This document shows, one piece after another, positions 1-15,112 of a stretch of 64,000 nt of DNA. Every line of letters starts with the position of its first letter. Positions within the stretch are counted from its first letter, which is position 1. The notes below the pieces were generated by a model. That model searched no databases and was not told the origin of the DNA. It worked only from the letters and a program-made list of their open reading frames with translations. A program made the translations under genes and the position numbers. This DNA comes from Dirofilaria immitis (Eukaryota > Nematoda > Chromadorea > Rhabditida > Onchocercidae), in the NCBI GenBank assembly GCA_024305405.1, contig JAKNDB010000088.1:1816001-1880000 (forward strand), read 5' to 3'.

Positions 1-2593
1 AATGAATAATGTTGATTGTTTCGGGCAACACTTTGTTAATTGATGATATATTTATAAATGAAAAAAATAATTGTAAAAATATTACGGGAAGGATAGTTGG
101 GATGGAAAAAAGTAGTTAATATTATGAAAGAGAGAGGAAGGAAAGAAAGAAAGAAAGAAGTAGGATGAAAGATAATAATGATGCCCGGTTTAATTCGGGG
201 TAAAAAATATACCGTATTAATAAAACATTAATCCAAACGACCCCGACCTAATTCTTTTTTTTTTTATCGAAAATAACTTGTTTTTTTTTTGCTACTAACA
301 ATTATAGTTTGTTAATTCCTATATTTCCGTTTCTTTTTTTTTTTTTAAGTCGAATATTGAAATTAGAGCGAAATATATTTTTGCGTAAAATTTGATAAAT
401 AGAATTTCCATTCTTTTTATTTCTGCTAAAAAATAATTAAATTATTGATTTGTATATAATGATAAAGGAGAATTTTGATAAAAAAAAAAATGGAAACTAA
501 ATAATTTTTATGGGAATAATTCGAATTAATTATGAAAGTAATCGAAAATTATTTGAATTACAATTTGAAATATTAATTGATAAGCATTATAGATAAGATA
601 TCATATTATTTATCCTATTAAAAGATCCTTGCATTCGAGATAGTTAAAATATTTTGCATTCAAGAAAGCTATTATTCTATATTAAAAAATTTTTTAAATT
701 TTGATTTGTACAATTAATCGAAATTAAAATTGGCAAAATTTAACGATAACCTGAATTAAACCGATAACCTGATAAGAACAATAATATTACGAAATAGCTT
801 CAGGAAAATCAATCCTAAAAATGGATGAAGTTCATTCAACGATCATAAATAATGATGATTGCGTAAAAAACGTTTAAACGTTGGACAAAAGGTGAAACAT
901 AACAATTATTTATATCATCTCTGTACAGAGAAAAAGCGTCAAATTTTTCAAACAACTAATATATCAAAGGAAAGAAAAAAAGAAGAAAAACTTTTTAATT
1001 ACTTTATTCTCGACGAAAATACATATCATCAAGAAAATATTATATATTTTTTTAGTTATTAAAAAATTTTCTCATATTACTTTTATAGTTCACATTTCAC
1101 TATCAGTTGAATGAATCAAATATAGTGATGGCTGATTAATTCAAATCAATTGATTCGATCAAATATAATGACCTGATAATTATACTCAAGTCTTGATTGT
1201 CTTAGAGCATTTTAATATCAAATACTTCTAATAATTCCTCTTCATAAATTTAAAATTTCTTAGACAAAAAAAAATTAAATATTATCTTTAAATAAAAAAA
1301 AATTGAAATACTAATTATTTAAAAGAATTCGAATCGAATTGGATCAAAATAAAATTAAATATGGTATTCAAGTAATTTTAATTAACATTTAGTTCTAATT
1401 CAAACAATAAAAAGTCACAAATCAACATAAAATTTATTTTGATTTGAGAATACAGTACATTTTGAATGACAATTGACAGATAATGAGAAATGATATTGGC
1501 ATTAGGATCATCCCGATAATATGATGACATACCGTACCATTTACTGATCATTATAAATATTATCATCACCGATGAGAATTAAATTTGCCAAAATTCGAAC
1601 ATTTTAAAATATTGATGAAGTCATTTAAACTTTTTTCATATAATCTTCCTTCACTTCTAATTCAATTTGAAATATTCAAAAATATACCATTTCAAACATT
1701 ATAATCGTCACACCTAGAAAAAAAACCTGAAATCAATTTTCATTTCTAAATTTCAATTATTCTATTATTTTAAATCAATTTAAACTAAAAATATCAATTA
1801 GAATATTGATAAAGATGATAACAAAATATATAGTAAAAAGATAATCTAAAAAAGATTATCAATTTTATGCCAAATATGAAAAGTATGAGTTAGATTGATG
1901 ATAAAGATGATAATGAAAATATTTATAAATTATTGATAATAAAATTGATCTAATGATAATATTGATTACAAAAATAAATTTCTCACTTTTTCCTTTAACT
2001 CTGTTAATCGAAAATTATCACTTCTTCTCTTCATATTTGTGATCTGAGAACTAAAAACTTAATCTTTATGATTATTCACAAAAAAAAAGATGACAATACT
2101 TACTATTTTAATCTATCTTCTGTTACTATTTTAAACTATGATTTGTGGTTTTAAATTATCGATTAAAATCTAAATAATAATTATTTCAAGAAAGTTTAAT
2201 TGAATGTATCGTTCATGAAATGAGATGAGATGGTTTAGAAAGCAAAAATCAGATGAAAATTTTAATCAATTAAATTTTTTGAATGATATAAATGATAACA
2301 TAAACAAATTATTAATAGAAATATTCAATCATTCAATAATCATTGATATTTAAAAACAAATGATATGACAAAGTAAATATCATTTTCCTCTATTATTATT
2401 TACATTACAATTGAATTTAAAAAAATAGAAAGTTATATACTCTTTTTGATGAATGTGAGAGGGATATGAATGATTATTCAAAATGAATTGAAAGAGTTAT
2501 TATTGCTAAATGAGAAGAATTTTGCAGGACAAAAAAAGAGAGAAAAAAAAGGAAATTTAATATTTGCAAAAGATTTGTTGATTAAGGCTAAAG

Positions 2594-2680
2594 ATTATCA
2601 TTATTATTACTATTATTATTATTACTATTATTATTGTTATTATTATTATTATTATTATTACTATTATTATTATCATTGCT
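2594..2680. repeat. (TTA)n trinucleotide microsatellite
   Basis: About 29 TTA/TAT units with scattered C and G interruptions. It explains the tyrosine-rich open frame on the plus strand, which is not a gene. Confidence 0.95.
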
Positions 2681-4757
2681 ATAGAAATGATTAGTTGTTT
2701 GTCCATTTTATGAAATTTAAAAAATTTTTTTTTTAATAATAAATATCCGATATGTTATGAAATTCTTTTATCATAAACAACTAATATTTTTTTTCTTCTT
2801 TTACTAATTAACTAAGTAAGTAAGCGATATCAATTGAATAAAAGGCAAATAATATGAAGAAAGAGAGAGAGAGAGAGAGAGGAAAAACTAATTAATTTTG
2901 TTGAAATATGAAATTAATGAGGCAAAATATTTTGTTAATACTGATAATCTGATCGAAATGTTTACTATCGGATTTTTAAATTGAAAAAAGCTAATTCAAT
3001 ACTGCTATAAAAAAAGCAATGAAAAAAATTTTATTCAGAATTTATTTTTTATAAGTTCGAAATATTATTGAAATTTTTTAAAAACATTCAAATTTAAGAT
3101 ATATGAATAAGATGATAAGATGATAAGGCATTCGTATTTTTGTACATTATTGCAGTATGATTTGCATCAATATAGCATGATACGACAGAGTATATATTGA
3201 ATATTGATTACTAATTACTGATAAATGATTGAAATGTTAACTCTATTTTGAGTTCGAAGTGCTAGTTAATTACAACGTTTTTAGAAGTTTTTGTAAACTT
3301 CAAATTACTAATTCTTCCTAATATTTAAATTCAAAATATGTGAGTATTCTAATATTCAAATTCAAGATATATATGAGTATTCCAGCATTCAAATTCAAAA
3401 TACTTGAAAGATGATGATGCAAGATGACTTGTATCAATGCGATACACTATTGGTATTGAGTAATGATTGCTGATCGAATGTTTATCCTGTTTTGAATTTA
3501 AAAAAATTATTCAACTTATCGTAAAATCCAAAATTACTATTCTTTTCAATATTCAAGCTCAAAATATATGGCGAAAATGGATGTAGTAATTGCATCAATG
3601 CAGCATAACTTGCATCAATGCAGCAAGACTTGCATTAGCATCAATGCAGTATAACTTACATTAATATGATATGATATGGAAGTTTTTTTCCAATAACAAC
3701 TATCTCAAAATTTGCAATTATTTTATAAAAAAATATATAATTTTTCATAGGATAAAAGTTATAAATGAAAAAATTTTTTTCAAATAAAATTAATCAAAAA
3801 ATAAAAATAAAATAAAAAATTTCAACAATCGATTAAATAAATTTTATGTATGAAAAAGCCTTTCAAAAGTTATCAAAAATCATGGAAATTTTTTTTGAAT
3901 AAAAATTTGATTTCAACTTTCATTATTAATTTAATTGCAAAAGCAAAAAAAAAAAGTCAAAAATTACAGCTAAATATAATGGTCAATCAATTTTTAGCAA
4001 TTTATTGAACAAATGTATAATCTTTCTAAAACTATATGTAGAAAAAAACGAAAGAGTATGATAAAAGCAATCAAAAATTTACTAAAATTTTTGACTAAAA
4101 AAATTAATCATTAACTTTGTTTGATCAAAATTTAATCGTTCGTAAAACATATCAAATTAATCGATTAGCGAATAAATTGAATGATCAAACTTTCTAAGCA
4201 AAGAAAAAAATAAACAATAAAAAGACTTCGCAAAAAGAGCGATTGATAAAAATAGTCAAAAATTTATGAAAAATTTTGGCTGAAAAAACGCTAAATTTTA
4301 AAAGTTTTAATTTGTTAAGTTTTATATCTTTAGGATCAATTATTGTCGTTTGATTATCAGATACAAAAATTTAAACTTTTTATTATTTAACCTGAAAAAC
4401 ATCGTTTATAATTTGAAATTATTTCTATTTAAATTTTTGTATAAGTGAATAAAATTAGCAAAAACATGTAAATTCGAGAATAAACAAGTGAATTCGAGAA
4501 GTGAAACAAAAAAAGAAATTGAAATATTCATCTCTCTTTCTCTCTCTCCTCTCTCTCTCTCTATCGTTGTTTCTTTTTGTTCATTTCTAATTAAAATTTA
4601 GGAGTTAAAAAAAAAGAAAGAGAGAGAGAGAAAGATTGGAACAGTTTAAGCTGTCGATTGGAACGGGTGACAATATTTGCGGCAGTGATATGGTGATATT
4701 GTAAGTGTCTGGAAATCAAATGGCACCGTCATATAAGAGATAGAGAGAGGAGTATGA

Positions 4758-4772
4758 TGTAGTAGTAGTAGC

Positions 4773-4824
<52 letters not shown>
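4758..4824. repeat. (GTA)n trinucleotide microsatellite
   Basis: About 22 GTA units with one GCA interruption near 4771. It is followed by a purine-rich tract at 4930-5020. Confidence 0.95.
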
Positions 4825-6044
4825 TTATCGGTTTGTTGGTTATATTGCTGATGGAACGGAGACATTGTCACAAATATGCTGCCGTCATGCTGAAATTTCT
4901 ATATTGTCATTTTTTTTTTCTTATCAAAAAAGAAATAAGAAGTGAAGTTGAAGAGAAAGAGAGAAAGAAAGAGAGAGAGAGAGAAAAAAAAAGGAGGAGG
5001 AAGGAGGAAGAAGGAGGAGAAGAATTACGAATCGAGAGTTGCAAGTTGCAAGATTGCAAAATTTTTGTTACATTATGTAATTGATTAACAGCTATCTGAT
5101 TGAATGCAAAGAATATGGAATATTTCTAGAAAAAAAAAAAACTATTTGCTTAAGAGATAAAAATTTTCAAAGAGATCAAATTGATAATTGAAAAAAACTC
5201 AAAGTCACTTTTATAATCAATTATCAGATAAGCTCTTCTAATTCTTAACCTCAACCTCAATATCTTCAGCAATAATATTTATAGTAAATAAAAATTGAAA
5301 AAATAAAATATCATATTTGATTTGAGAGGTAAAAAAAACAAAAATTGCAAAATGTCAAATTGATAGTTGAAATTAAAAAAAAACTATTACAAATTATTTA
5401 TAAATTAATTTGCAGAAATCAAAGTTCAGTTTTATAATCAATCAAAATTTTTACAATTTTCATGCTTTAATATTTCATTATCATATCATTATTATCAATC
5501 CAAATAAATTAATTAACATTTACTAATTTACCAATAATATTTGTAAATGTTCATTCCAAATTAGTTATGCAAGATATATAATTGTAAAATATAATTAAAT
5601 TTTTTAAAATTATAATATAATTTAAGCTTTGTTAAATATGTTTATCAATGAATTGCTTATCAATGTGCAGTTCGTTTTTTTTTTTGTACGTGATAAAATG
5701 ATATCTATGTGTATATTAATATATCCATTCTTTAGCTTATCATTTTCCTTTTAAAAAGTATCGAAATTGAGATGATATAGTACGAGAACGGGGTGATGAG
5801 GAGAGGGGGGCAAAAAAAAGAAAATTTTCACCAAATGTGTTCATTTGCCATGAATGAATGACAACAATCGGTGCAACGTTCCGTAACATTCTGTACCTGC
5901 CAATATAGCATTCCGATCTGTCTCGTACACACATATATGTAATATCTATACTTCATTAACTTATTATGATATATTCTGTCATATAGCCTTGGAAAGCTAT
6001 CGGTTAGGCAATGAATGATTTTTAAAAAAAGAAAAAAATGAAAC

Positions 6045-6232
6045 AGGTTATTTAACGTGATAATACGAAATTATTTATTAGATGACCTTTAAACTTTAAT
6101 CATATTCAATTATATGAATATAAATTTTACACTTAAGAGGTTGTTTAACGAGGTATTATGAAATTATTTATTAGATGACCTTTAAACTTTAATCAAATTC
6201 AATTTTATGAATATAAATTTTACATTTAAGAA
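6045..6232. repeat. direct tandem duplication, unit about 92 bp
   Basis: Two copies sharing the core 'aaattatttattagatgacc' followed by 'tttaaactttaatca'. They run head to tail and differ by a few substitutions. No coding content is seen. Confidence 0.85.
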
Positions 6233-7825
6233 TATTGATTTTAAATCATTTATTGATAGAATCAGATTCATATAGTCAGTCATAAATGTATATATTAATT
6301 TATGATCTTAATTTTATTTAAATTAATGGCTAACCAATAGTATTATATAACATCAAAATGACCAATTAGTACGATTGTCTTCTTTTTTGCTTTGGATTTC
6401 AAAAGCCTACAAAATTTGATATTACTTAATTAACAACAAATGAGCTAATTATCGACAAATGCCAATGCTAACTATTTTAATTAACTTCTTTTTCCTATTA
6501 AATTTGAAGTAAATTTTAAAATTTCCGATAATTTGCTAAATTTTAGAAAAAATTTTTATTTTTAAATTTTAATTTTTCTTTTTTTGCAATACATTTAATA
6601 TAAGTAATTGCTTCGATTATTTCAACTTTTCGTCTTTTTCCCATTATCCATTATCGATATCATATCATAGTTGTTATCATATCATAGTTGTTATTAGCAT
6701 TTTTCATCGTTAATTTATGGATTAATTTAATTTCCAAACTTTCAATTAATAAATTTTATTTTAAATTTCGAATTTTATCAAAATATAAATTAAAATTATA
6801 TACTAAGTTATTATCAAAAATATATAATTTATTATATGATAATTTTAAATTTTGAAAAAAACTTTTAATAATTTATTTGTCAATAATTATTAATTTCTTC
6901 TTCTCCTTCTTTTTCCTATTAAATAACCATAAATTTATTATTTTCAATGCCATAAATTTAAAAAAAATAGTAATAATAATTTGGGAATAGAAAATAAAAA
7001 AAAAAATGCAATTACTATCAAATTAACAATTATAGAAATATTATTTCAAAAAAAAATAGATTATGTACTTTTCCTTATGAATTTTGTTTACTTATTTTTC
7101 CCTTCTTCCTTTTCTTTCACTTTTTTTCCGCTCAGAATGAATGTAAACAAAACAAACAAAACAAATAAAAAAAAATCTCGATAAAAGCTTTGAAATTTAA
7201 AGAAATATTTTGTCATTCATTCAAGAATATATTTTTTATTCCCCGAATGAAAATTTTATTATCAAAAAGGACGGCGATACATCAAAATGATCAACATCGA
7301 GAATAATCGATAAAATAGGAAATGAAAGAATAGTATTTGCGTAATTAATGTCAAGGATATGTTTATTGAAATAGATTGACAATCGTATAATTTATAACTT
7401 CCAACTGATTTTGGCAATATTATTATCAATTTAAATTGGTATATAATTATAATGTAAATTTAGATTTTTATCAAAGCATGATGAAGTACATATATATGAT
7501 AAAATATGATAAAAATAATGATAAACAAATTCAATTAATCACTGTTAAATCAAAATTTAAAATGATTGAAAAAAAACAGAAACAAAAACAAAAACAAAAA
7601 TAAAGATGGTTGAATAGATCTTGATGATCATTCTCAAATTTTCTCTCAAAATAATGAATGATTTTAAATTTCAAATTCTTCATCCTACCCTCTTTCCTCT
7701 CGCAGTACTGAATTAATCTCGATAATCGTTGTCAAACTTTTTTTTGAAATTAATGATTTTCCAAAATTTATATAATCAATAAAAATATATTTTCTTAGAT
7801 TTTTTTAATATCAGAAAGGAAACAA

Positions 7826-7858
<33 letters not shown>

Positions 7859-9026
7859 AATTAAGAAAATTGAACGAAATAAAATTAAAATAATTAAATG
7901 ATAATAGAATTTAAATTAATTTTAAGAGGAATATTTAATAAAATGTGGGAATATTTTCCTCTATTTTTTCTTAATCAATCAATAATTTAATGATCGCTCT
8001 TTATTGTTGACATAATTTATTTGAATATTCCTATTAGATATATTTTCTATTTTACAATATATTTTGATAAAAAAAAGTAATCAAAATTATGAAAATATTT
8101 GGATTGTAAAATTGATTTTACATCTTTCGATTAATAATTTAAAAAAGAAAATGAATTGAATTGAAATTAAAGAAGAAAATATTTTCATTTTTTATATTTC
8201 GAATATTTTGAGACGAATTAATTAATTTTATATAATCAAATTAATCAATAATTATCAAAAGTTTTTAGCATAAATTAATAAAACATTTTTAATGTTTATT
8301 ATTATTTATCAAATATTATCTAATCAAGAATTCAGTTGATCCAAACTGAGCCAAAATTATGTAATACTAATATTTGATATTGCAAGAATGTTATTGATGT
8401 TATAACAGATAAATTTTCTGGAAAGCCGAATCTTCTAATAACATTATTTATCACTTGGTCAAAATATAATGACAAAAATAAAAAGAGAATAAATCTTGAC
8501 AAATTGAGAGTAATTTTTGATGATCTTTTTTAGCAAGTGATTATCATTAATAAGTGATAATAAATCTTGATAAATTGGAAGTAATTTTGATAAATCTTCT
8601 TAAATAAGTATAATTACTTACCTAAAAATTACTTCTTTTCGATAATTTCATTATTGCTTCAAAATTTTCAACCTAATTATCCAATGGGTCAGTTAAATGA
8701 TTGCTACTACTACATTCTAATGTGAAACAATTGGCCATTTATCATTTTGCGGTTTTCGCAAACAAAATTTCTCTTTCTCTCTTCTCTCTCTCTATTTCTC
8801 TTTCCTTTCGTTAACCTCATCTTCACGAACTTTTCGCAATTTCATAGATAATAAAAATGAACGCAACCAATCCGATCATTCATCAATCATTTCGACACAT
8901 GACATTATCATTTTTCTTCAATTTTTATCTACGAATTTTTTCTCTTTTTTGATGCTTTTTGAAACTTTTTAAAAATTCCAATAAATATATTTCGTAATTT
9001 TTTAATTATTGGATATTTAAAATTGA

Positions 9027-9058
9027 AATTTGATAAGAAATTAATTTCTTATCAAATT
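9027..9058. repeat. perfect 32-bp palindrome carrying two inverted GATA sites
   Basis: Arms of 15 bp (AATTTGATAAGAAAT and its exact reverse complement) flank a central TA, so the whole 32 bp is self-complementary. Each arm holds a TGATAAG word, the consensus of nematode GATA factors. It could form a cruciform or act as a paired GATA site; both are inferences. Confidence 0.85.
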
Positions 9059-10914
9059 CCGATGATAAATAAGAACAATTTTAATCAAACATCATCATAG
9101 ATATTTCTTACAAACAATTACACATATATAGTATTAATATTTAAACTTTCGAAATAATTGCCTGATGTGAAAAAGATTTGTTAAAATAATTTTATAGATA
9201 TTAAGATTCAATTCATTCTAAAGCTTCAAGTGATATTATCAGCGTTTCAGGACAAGAAAATATATATGTTGTAAAGTTTTTAATTTTAATTTAACAATCT
9301 CGAAAAGATAATCCGGAAACGGTTGTAATTAATATTTTTGCAATATTTGGAATGTTATGAAGAGATATTTTATTAAAATACTATATTAGAATTTTCAGAT
9401 TTAAAATGAAAATTTTTTTCATTTTTGAAAAATATCATCAATTGTACAATATTCGAATAATAGTTTTTCGTCTTTTGGACAAATTCAATTTCTATTGACA
9501 AAATTATATTTTATTGATAAAAGAATTTTAAAATTTAATAAATTTAAAAAAAATTTAATTCTTAAAAATTTATTCAAAAAAGTTTAATGTATTTGATTCA
9601 ATAATAAATTATCAAAAATCATTTTTGATAATTTAAACATAAATTAAATGATAAAAATTTTTTTGCCAATAAATTTCTTTAATAAAACTGTTTTTTGATT
9701 ATATTTCATAATTTAAAATATATTCAAATTTACTTTTTTTTTAAAATAATATTTATCATAAAAATTTTTTTATCTGAGAAGCTAAAAATGATTTATTGAT
9801 AATTTCAATATAAATTAAATGATAAATAAATTTTTAGCAAAAGAAAAAAATTTTTTTAAAATAATTTCTTCAGCAAATTATTTAATAAATAATTTAATTT
9901 CGAGAAGTATTTGTTTGTATAAAGTTATCTGATAAAAATAAAAAAAAGAAATCAATTTGTTGTTTTTTGCTATGAAAAATAAAAATAAATTGTTTATCAA
10001 ATAGAAGTTTATCATCTAAGTAATTTATATTCACAAAAAAAGCTATTCTTTGATAATTTCAATGAATACTAAAACAAAAGCGAAAAAAATTGAAATATAA
10101 TAATTTAAAATGATCAAATATTGTTGCAAAAAAAAACGAACCAAAGATTGAGTGATAAATGATATTTTGAAGTTTCAATGAATGTTAACAAAGTATCAAA
10201 ATCGTATTATCTGTTTGATAATAATAGAATGATCAAATTACACTGAAATTCCAGAAGACAAAAAAAAATGGTTAGATGTTCTAAACAATATTTTGATAAA
10301 TAATCTTTTAAGCTAAATAAAATATTTAGCAAAAATTGTTTTCTTTTTCTATTATATTATTATAAAAAATAATTTTTTTCTTTTTTTTTTAATATGAATA
10401 AAGCCTTCTGATTCTGTTTCTAATTAATTTTTCTTATCTTTTTATTCGGATTCTATTTTTCTTAAATTTCTGATTCTATTTCATGCTTCATTCATTGCTT
10501 CTGTTTCATCACAATTAATTAAATTTTGATTTTAGCAATTTTAGCATATGAATATTTCAACCTTTTCAATATTTATAAAATTAAAAGGCTTCTATTTCAG
10601 TATTTTATTAGACAATTAATTGCATAGTAATTACGTAATTTTATTTTTCTTATTTAGATAAGATGGAAGTATTAATTTTATTGCCAACACAGATTCTGCA
10701 ACTTTTTTTATTTTTGTATGATTTCTTACCAATAAATGAATTATTTTGTATTAGCAAAATATATTAGCGATTAATCATAATTATGATAATATTATTTGCG
10801 AATGATCATAATTATGATAATATTATTTGATTTTTCAGCGGAGATCAATACACAATAGCATTATAATTTTTGAAAATCTAGTATGAAATTGTATTAAAAT
10901 GAAATTTTTATTAA

Positions 10915-11030
10915 ATTTAAATCTCGAATACATCATGAATTATTAAAACTAAATCTCGAATATGTCATGAATTATTAAAATTAAATCTCGAATATCGTTA
11001 TGAATTATTAAATTTAAGTCTCAAATACGA
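10915..11030. repeat. tandem repeat, unit about 33 bp, four copies
   Basis: Four imperfect head-to-tail copies of a unit containing 'aatctcgaata' and 'tgaattattaaa'. The last copy is the most diverged. Confidence 0.85.
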
Positions 11031-14000
11031 TTATGATATTATTATTCTTTTTAACTTTCAACCTAAAAATTTATTGTTTAGGTGGAATTATTTTTGTATC
11101 GAAAAATTATTAAACATAATGATACAGAATAGTTTATTTACAGCGATAATAATCGTATTTAAAAGCAGTTTATTTAATTCGAGAATAATGTGTATTTAGA
11201 AAGAAAAAAACATTGATGATTGAAATTACAAAAAAAAAAATATAAAATTTTTTAATTTTAATTTTATTAAACTAATGAATTAATTCATTCGTTCGTTATT
11301 TTTATTTTTCACAGCAAAAATGATTCAAAATATTTGTTCATTTAGGGCAATCGATCATTAATCATTTAATATTTCATGGAGAATCAGATAAACAGGACAA
11401 AATTGAACGGAATGGATCAATCGTTTCGTTGTTTTGCGAATATGTCGTATATACGCCGCGTATGCGTAAATTTTATTGAAATTTCATTGTGACATTTTCT
11501 TGTTTTTTGTGTTGTCTGTCGCAAAGAAAAAAAAATAAAAATTATTTTTTTCATTGATGTTGCCATCGATGTATCACTTAATTTCTCGTCCTGGTTGTCC
11601 TCAATTTTATAAAAATTTAAAATTTTATATAATAAGACAAATAGAAAAACGATGAAATAGTAAATAAAATGATGAGAATTAGATTGAAAAGGAATGAAAA
11701 ATTTTGCTATACGAAAGGATTTATCGATAAATTATTCTTTCAACAATTTCATTTTATCATCAAAAAAACGAAAAAGGACGAGAGAGAGAGAGAGAAAGAG
11801 AGAGGGAGAAAGAAAGAAAAAAAGAGACAAACGAACGGCAATAGGAAATTGAAAGGAGTTGAAAAAGTTACTGGTACCAGCTGGTGCAACGGATCCCTTA
11901 GCAACCAAAATGTCATCATTATTTATGCATATGTAATGATAGAATATATATTGAAATATTTGATGAGTAGGAAAGTATTCGAGAGTAGGGGAACAAAAAA
12001 AAATGACAAACCACGTAATGATTTATTAATACTTAAACTTTTTTTTGTTTTGTTTAATAAAATTATTTATAATAAATGATAACAGTACCAAAAATAAATA
12101 AATATTATGCAAATTTGATATGATAAATGGTTTTTTTTTCAACATTATTATTATCACTAGCAATTTCTTATCAATAGCAGACATGATCAATATAGCAAAT
12201 AGCCATAATAGATGAAATGTGATACAATAGCAATCAATATAGAATTCAATTACAATCATTAATCCAAAGAAAAAACTGATATGATATGTTTTTTTAACAT
12301 CTATTATTATCAATAGCAATGATGATCAGTATAGCAAATAGCCCTAATTAACAATAACAATAACAGCAACAAGAAAACAAACCGATATGTAGATCGATTT
12401 AATGCAATATTTTCTACATATAATTGAAAGCGATTATAGTAATCAGTGATAATCATTTTTTTCTTTTCATTTCTGATAACAGTAGCAATAACAAAATAAA
12501 TAAACGGATCAAACGTAACAAAAATATTTTCTACACATATTATTATCAATGATAGCATCATCAATAGCAAATGATCATAGTGGAAAATTATCAATGATAA
12601 TTGCTTTCGTTCTCGTAAACAACAGTTCAGTTATAGTTTTAATTCGGGAGAACAGAAATGACAAATTGCAATGACTTATGCTTTTCAGTCTTTTTTTTGG
12701 TTCAAATTATTTGCAATAACAATAACAATTTAGCTAATAACAATAACATTTTAATATTATTATGCTTTACAACATGATAAATGATATTGAAATTAAAACA
12801 ATAATCAAATTAAACATAGAGAGATGAAATATTACTCTTTTTCTTTTTTTTCATGCAATATTCTCGAACATATCATTTGATGATATATTTTATTTGAAAT
12901 TTTCTGTCAATCAGTATCATCAATATTACATCAATCACAAGTATATCAATTTAATGACTTTGAACAGTAACGATTAAAAAGTCTACAAACTTTTATTTTA
13001 ATTACGAGTGTAAATTTTTATCAGTTCTTGCTTGATTGATATTTTTTATCGTAATTATCATCCACAAATTCCAATCAAATTTATTGAAAAGTTTTTATTG
13101 CAAGTGAAATCTCGAATTTATGATAGTTGTTGTATTGAGTTAAGCAATCTGTTAGTTATGCAAATTAAGTTTGCAATATATGTTTAATTCTTTTATACTA
13201 AAACTATGCACGAAACAAACTCATCATTCATCTGTAAGTGCTCGAGAATTCGATTATTTCGAAATTGCTTTGTCTATCTTGAAAATGAAAGAGAAATTTT
13301 TGGTATAATTAAATTCTTAGCAATTTAAGAATTGAATTCAACATTCAACAAGTTGATCATTTCAGATTGATTTGTTCATAAAACTTCTATAAATTAACTA
13401 ACAATGAATATTAGCAAGATAGATAGATAAAATAAATGATAACATATATTCCATAATGATAATAACATTTTATTTGAAGTAATCGATGGTCACAAATTGA
13501 ATTCCTGATTTTTTAAAATTGAAGAACAAAAAAATTCATACAAATTTTAGATTTCCGCCGATATATTTAATTGTTCCTAATTATATTGGATTATTTATTT
13601 ATTTTACAATATATTAGCAAAAATTATACTCAATTTATCAAATGTATAGTTTAAATGATAAAAATTCAGCATTTTTTAGTAGTATTTTCAAAAAGAATTT
13701 GTTTTTTTCTTGGATCAAAAAATTGTGGAACAATTTATTGCTAAAATTTTATTTCAAGTAGAAATATTTTTTATCAATTTTTAAATTTATTTGCTAAAAT
13801 TAATTATCATTTGAAGTAAAACTTAGGATAATCAATCAAATATTCATTTTTTTATCATATCATATCTTTATCATATATTGTAATTTATCATTATTCAAAT
13901 TATAAAATTATCATTCTTAGCATATGCTTTAAAAAAAAGTTAAAATTTAGAACAATAAATATTTGTTAATATAAAATTTTAATCATTATTATGATCAGAA

Positions 14001-14509
14001 AGTTTAGCAATCATAATAATATATCGAATATTTATCACGTTATTATGCCATATTATCGTATCCTAATTTTTTTTCTTTTGCTTGTTAATTTCTTAATTGA
14101 AAATTTCAGAAACTATATTCGATTTTAATTAAGATTAGTATTAATTGGTAAAAATAAATTTGTAATCATTTAATTTAAAATTAAATTGCTTATATAATAA
14201 TTGTCGAAAATAAATAAATAAATGAGCAAATTTTTATAAACAAATTCATAATGATAGACTTGTTTTTTTTTTTTTTTAATAATTCAGTGATTTTCATAAA
14301 TTTTCATAACCGACACAATCAATAACTGTATGATTAGAAAGTAGAGAATGCAAATGCAAGATAAGATAATGCAAGTTTGCAAGCTTGTTATATAATTAAA
14401 ATTTTACGATCATCATTATAATACCTACTTTATCATGCAGTACAAATGGGCATGCTTGATTTTAATTTATTACATAAATATGCATGACAATATTGATAAT
14501 ATGCTGCTG

Positions 14510-14770
14510 ATAATAGTCAAATGATAATGATTATAATTATCATAATAAATAATTGCCTTCCTTTTTTTTTACTTAGCGATACTGACTAATTTATAATTTT
14601 CATTATAATGATTTTAATTTTTACATAAGTAAGCATGGCATTATCGATAATGCTGTTATTTTTTTGACAATGTATAATAACAAAGTGATAATGATTATAA
14701 TTATCACAAATAATTGCCTTCCTTTTTTATTTAACGATATTGATTAATTTATAATTTTCATTATAACATA
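14510..14770. repeat. direct repeat around 'ataattgccttcctttttt'
   Basis: The block 'gataatgattataattatca' followed by 'ataattgccttcctttttt' and 'tttataattttcattataa' occurs at about 14522-14610 and again at about 14689-14766. It is an old local duplication with no coding content. Confidence 0.8.
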
Positions 14771-15112
14771 TCGGATACATAAAATTTGAAAAATACTTCG
14801 ATCCGTTCATTCTAACTAACAACATAGATTTATATTTAGCCATACTATACTTATGTTATAATTATTTATTCCGCTATATTTCAATGTATCACCTTACCAA
14901 TAATGACAATAATTTTGATAGTGATAATAGGATTCCCTACCACTATCGAGAATGATAAGTAGAGGAAGTTTTGCGCACGTGATAATCGATTTTTGATTGA
15001 TGTGATTTTGTTAGAATTATTAGTCAAATCATCAATGATAAAAGAATGAGAAGTGAAAACATTCAACGTATTCTGTATCTGTTATTTGCGTTTGCTATTT
15101 CTGTTAATGTAA

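Noticed and set aside
180..205. 'ggtttaatt' followed by G run, briefly considered as a spliced-leader gene
   Set aside because: It does not match the SL1 sequence beyond the first nine bases; it is a small CCCG/CGGG hairpin.
2470..2694. 74-codon open frame with a long tyrosine run
   Set aside because: It is the translation of the (TTA)n microsatellite; no start context, introns or similarity.
4833..5084. 83-codon Lys/Glu/Arg-rich open frame
   Set aside because: The composition comes from a purine-rich low-complexity tract at 4930-5020.
11669..12079. 136-codon open frame, the longest near the start of the window
   Set aside because: Its middle is a GA-rich repeat and the rest shows no recognisable domain; length alone is not enough in this repeat context.
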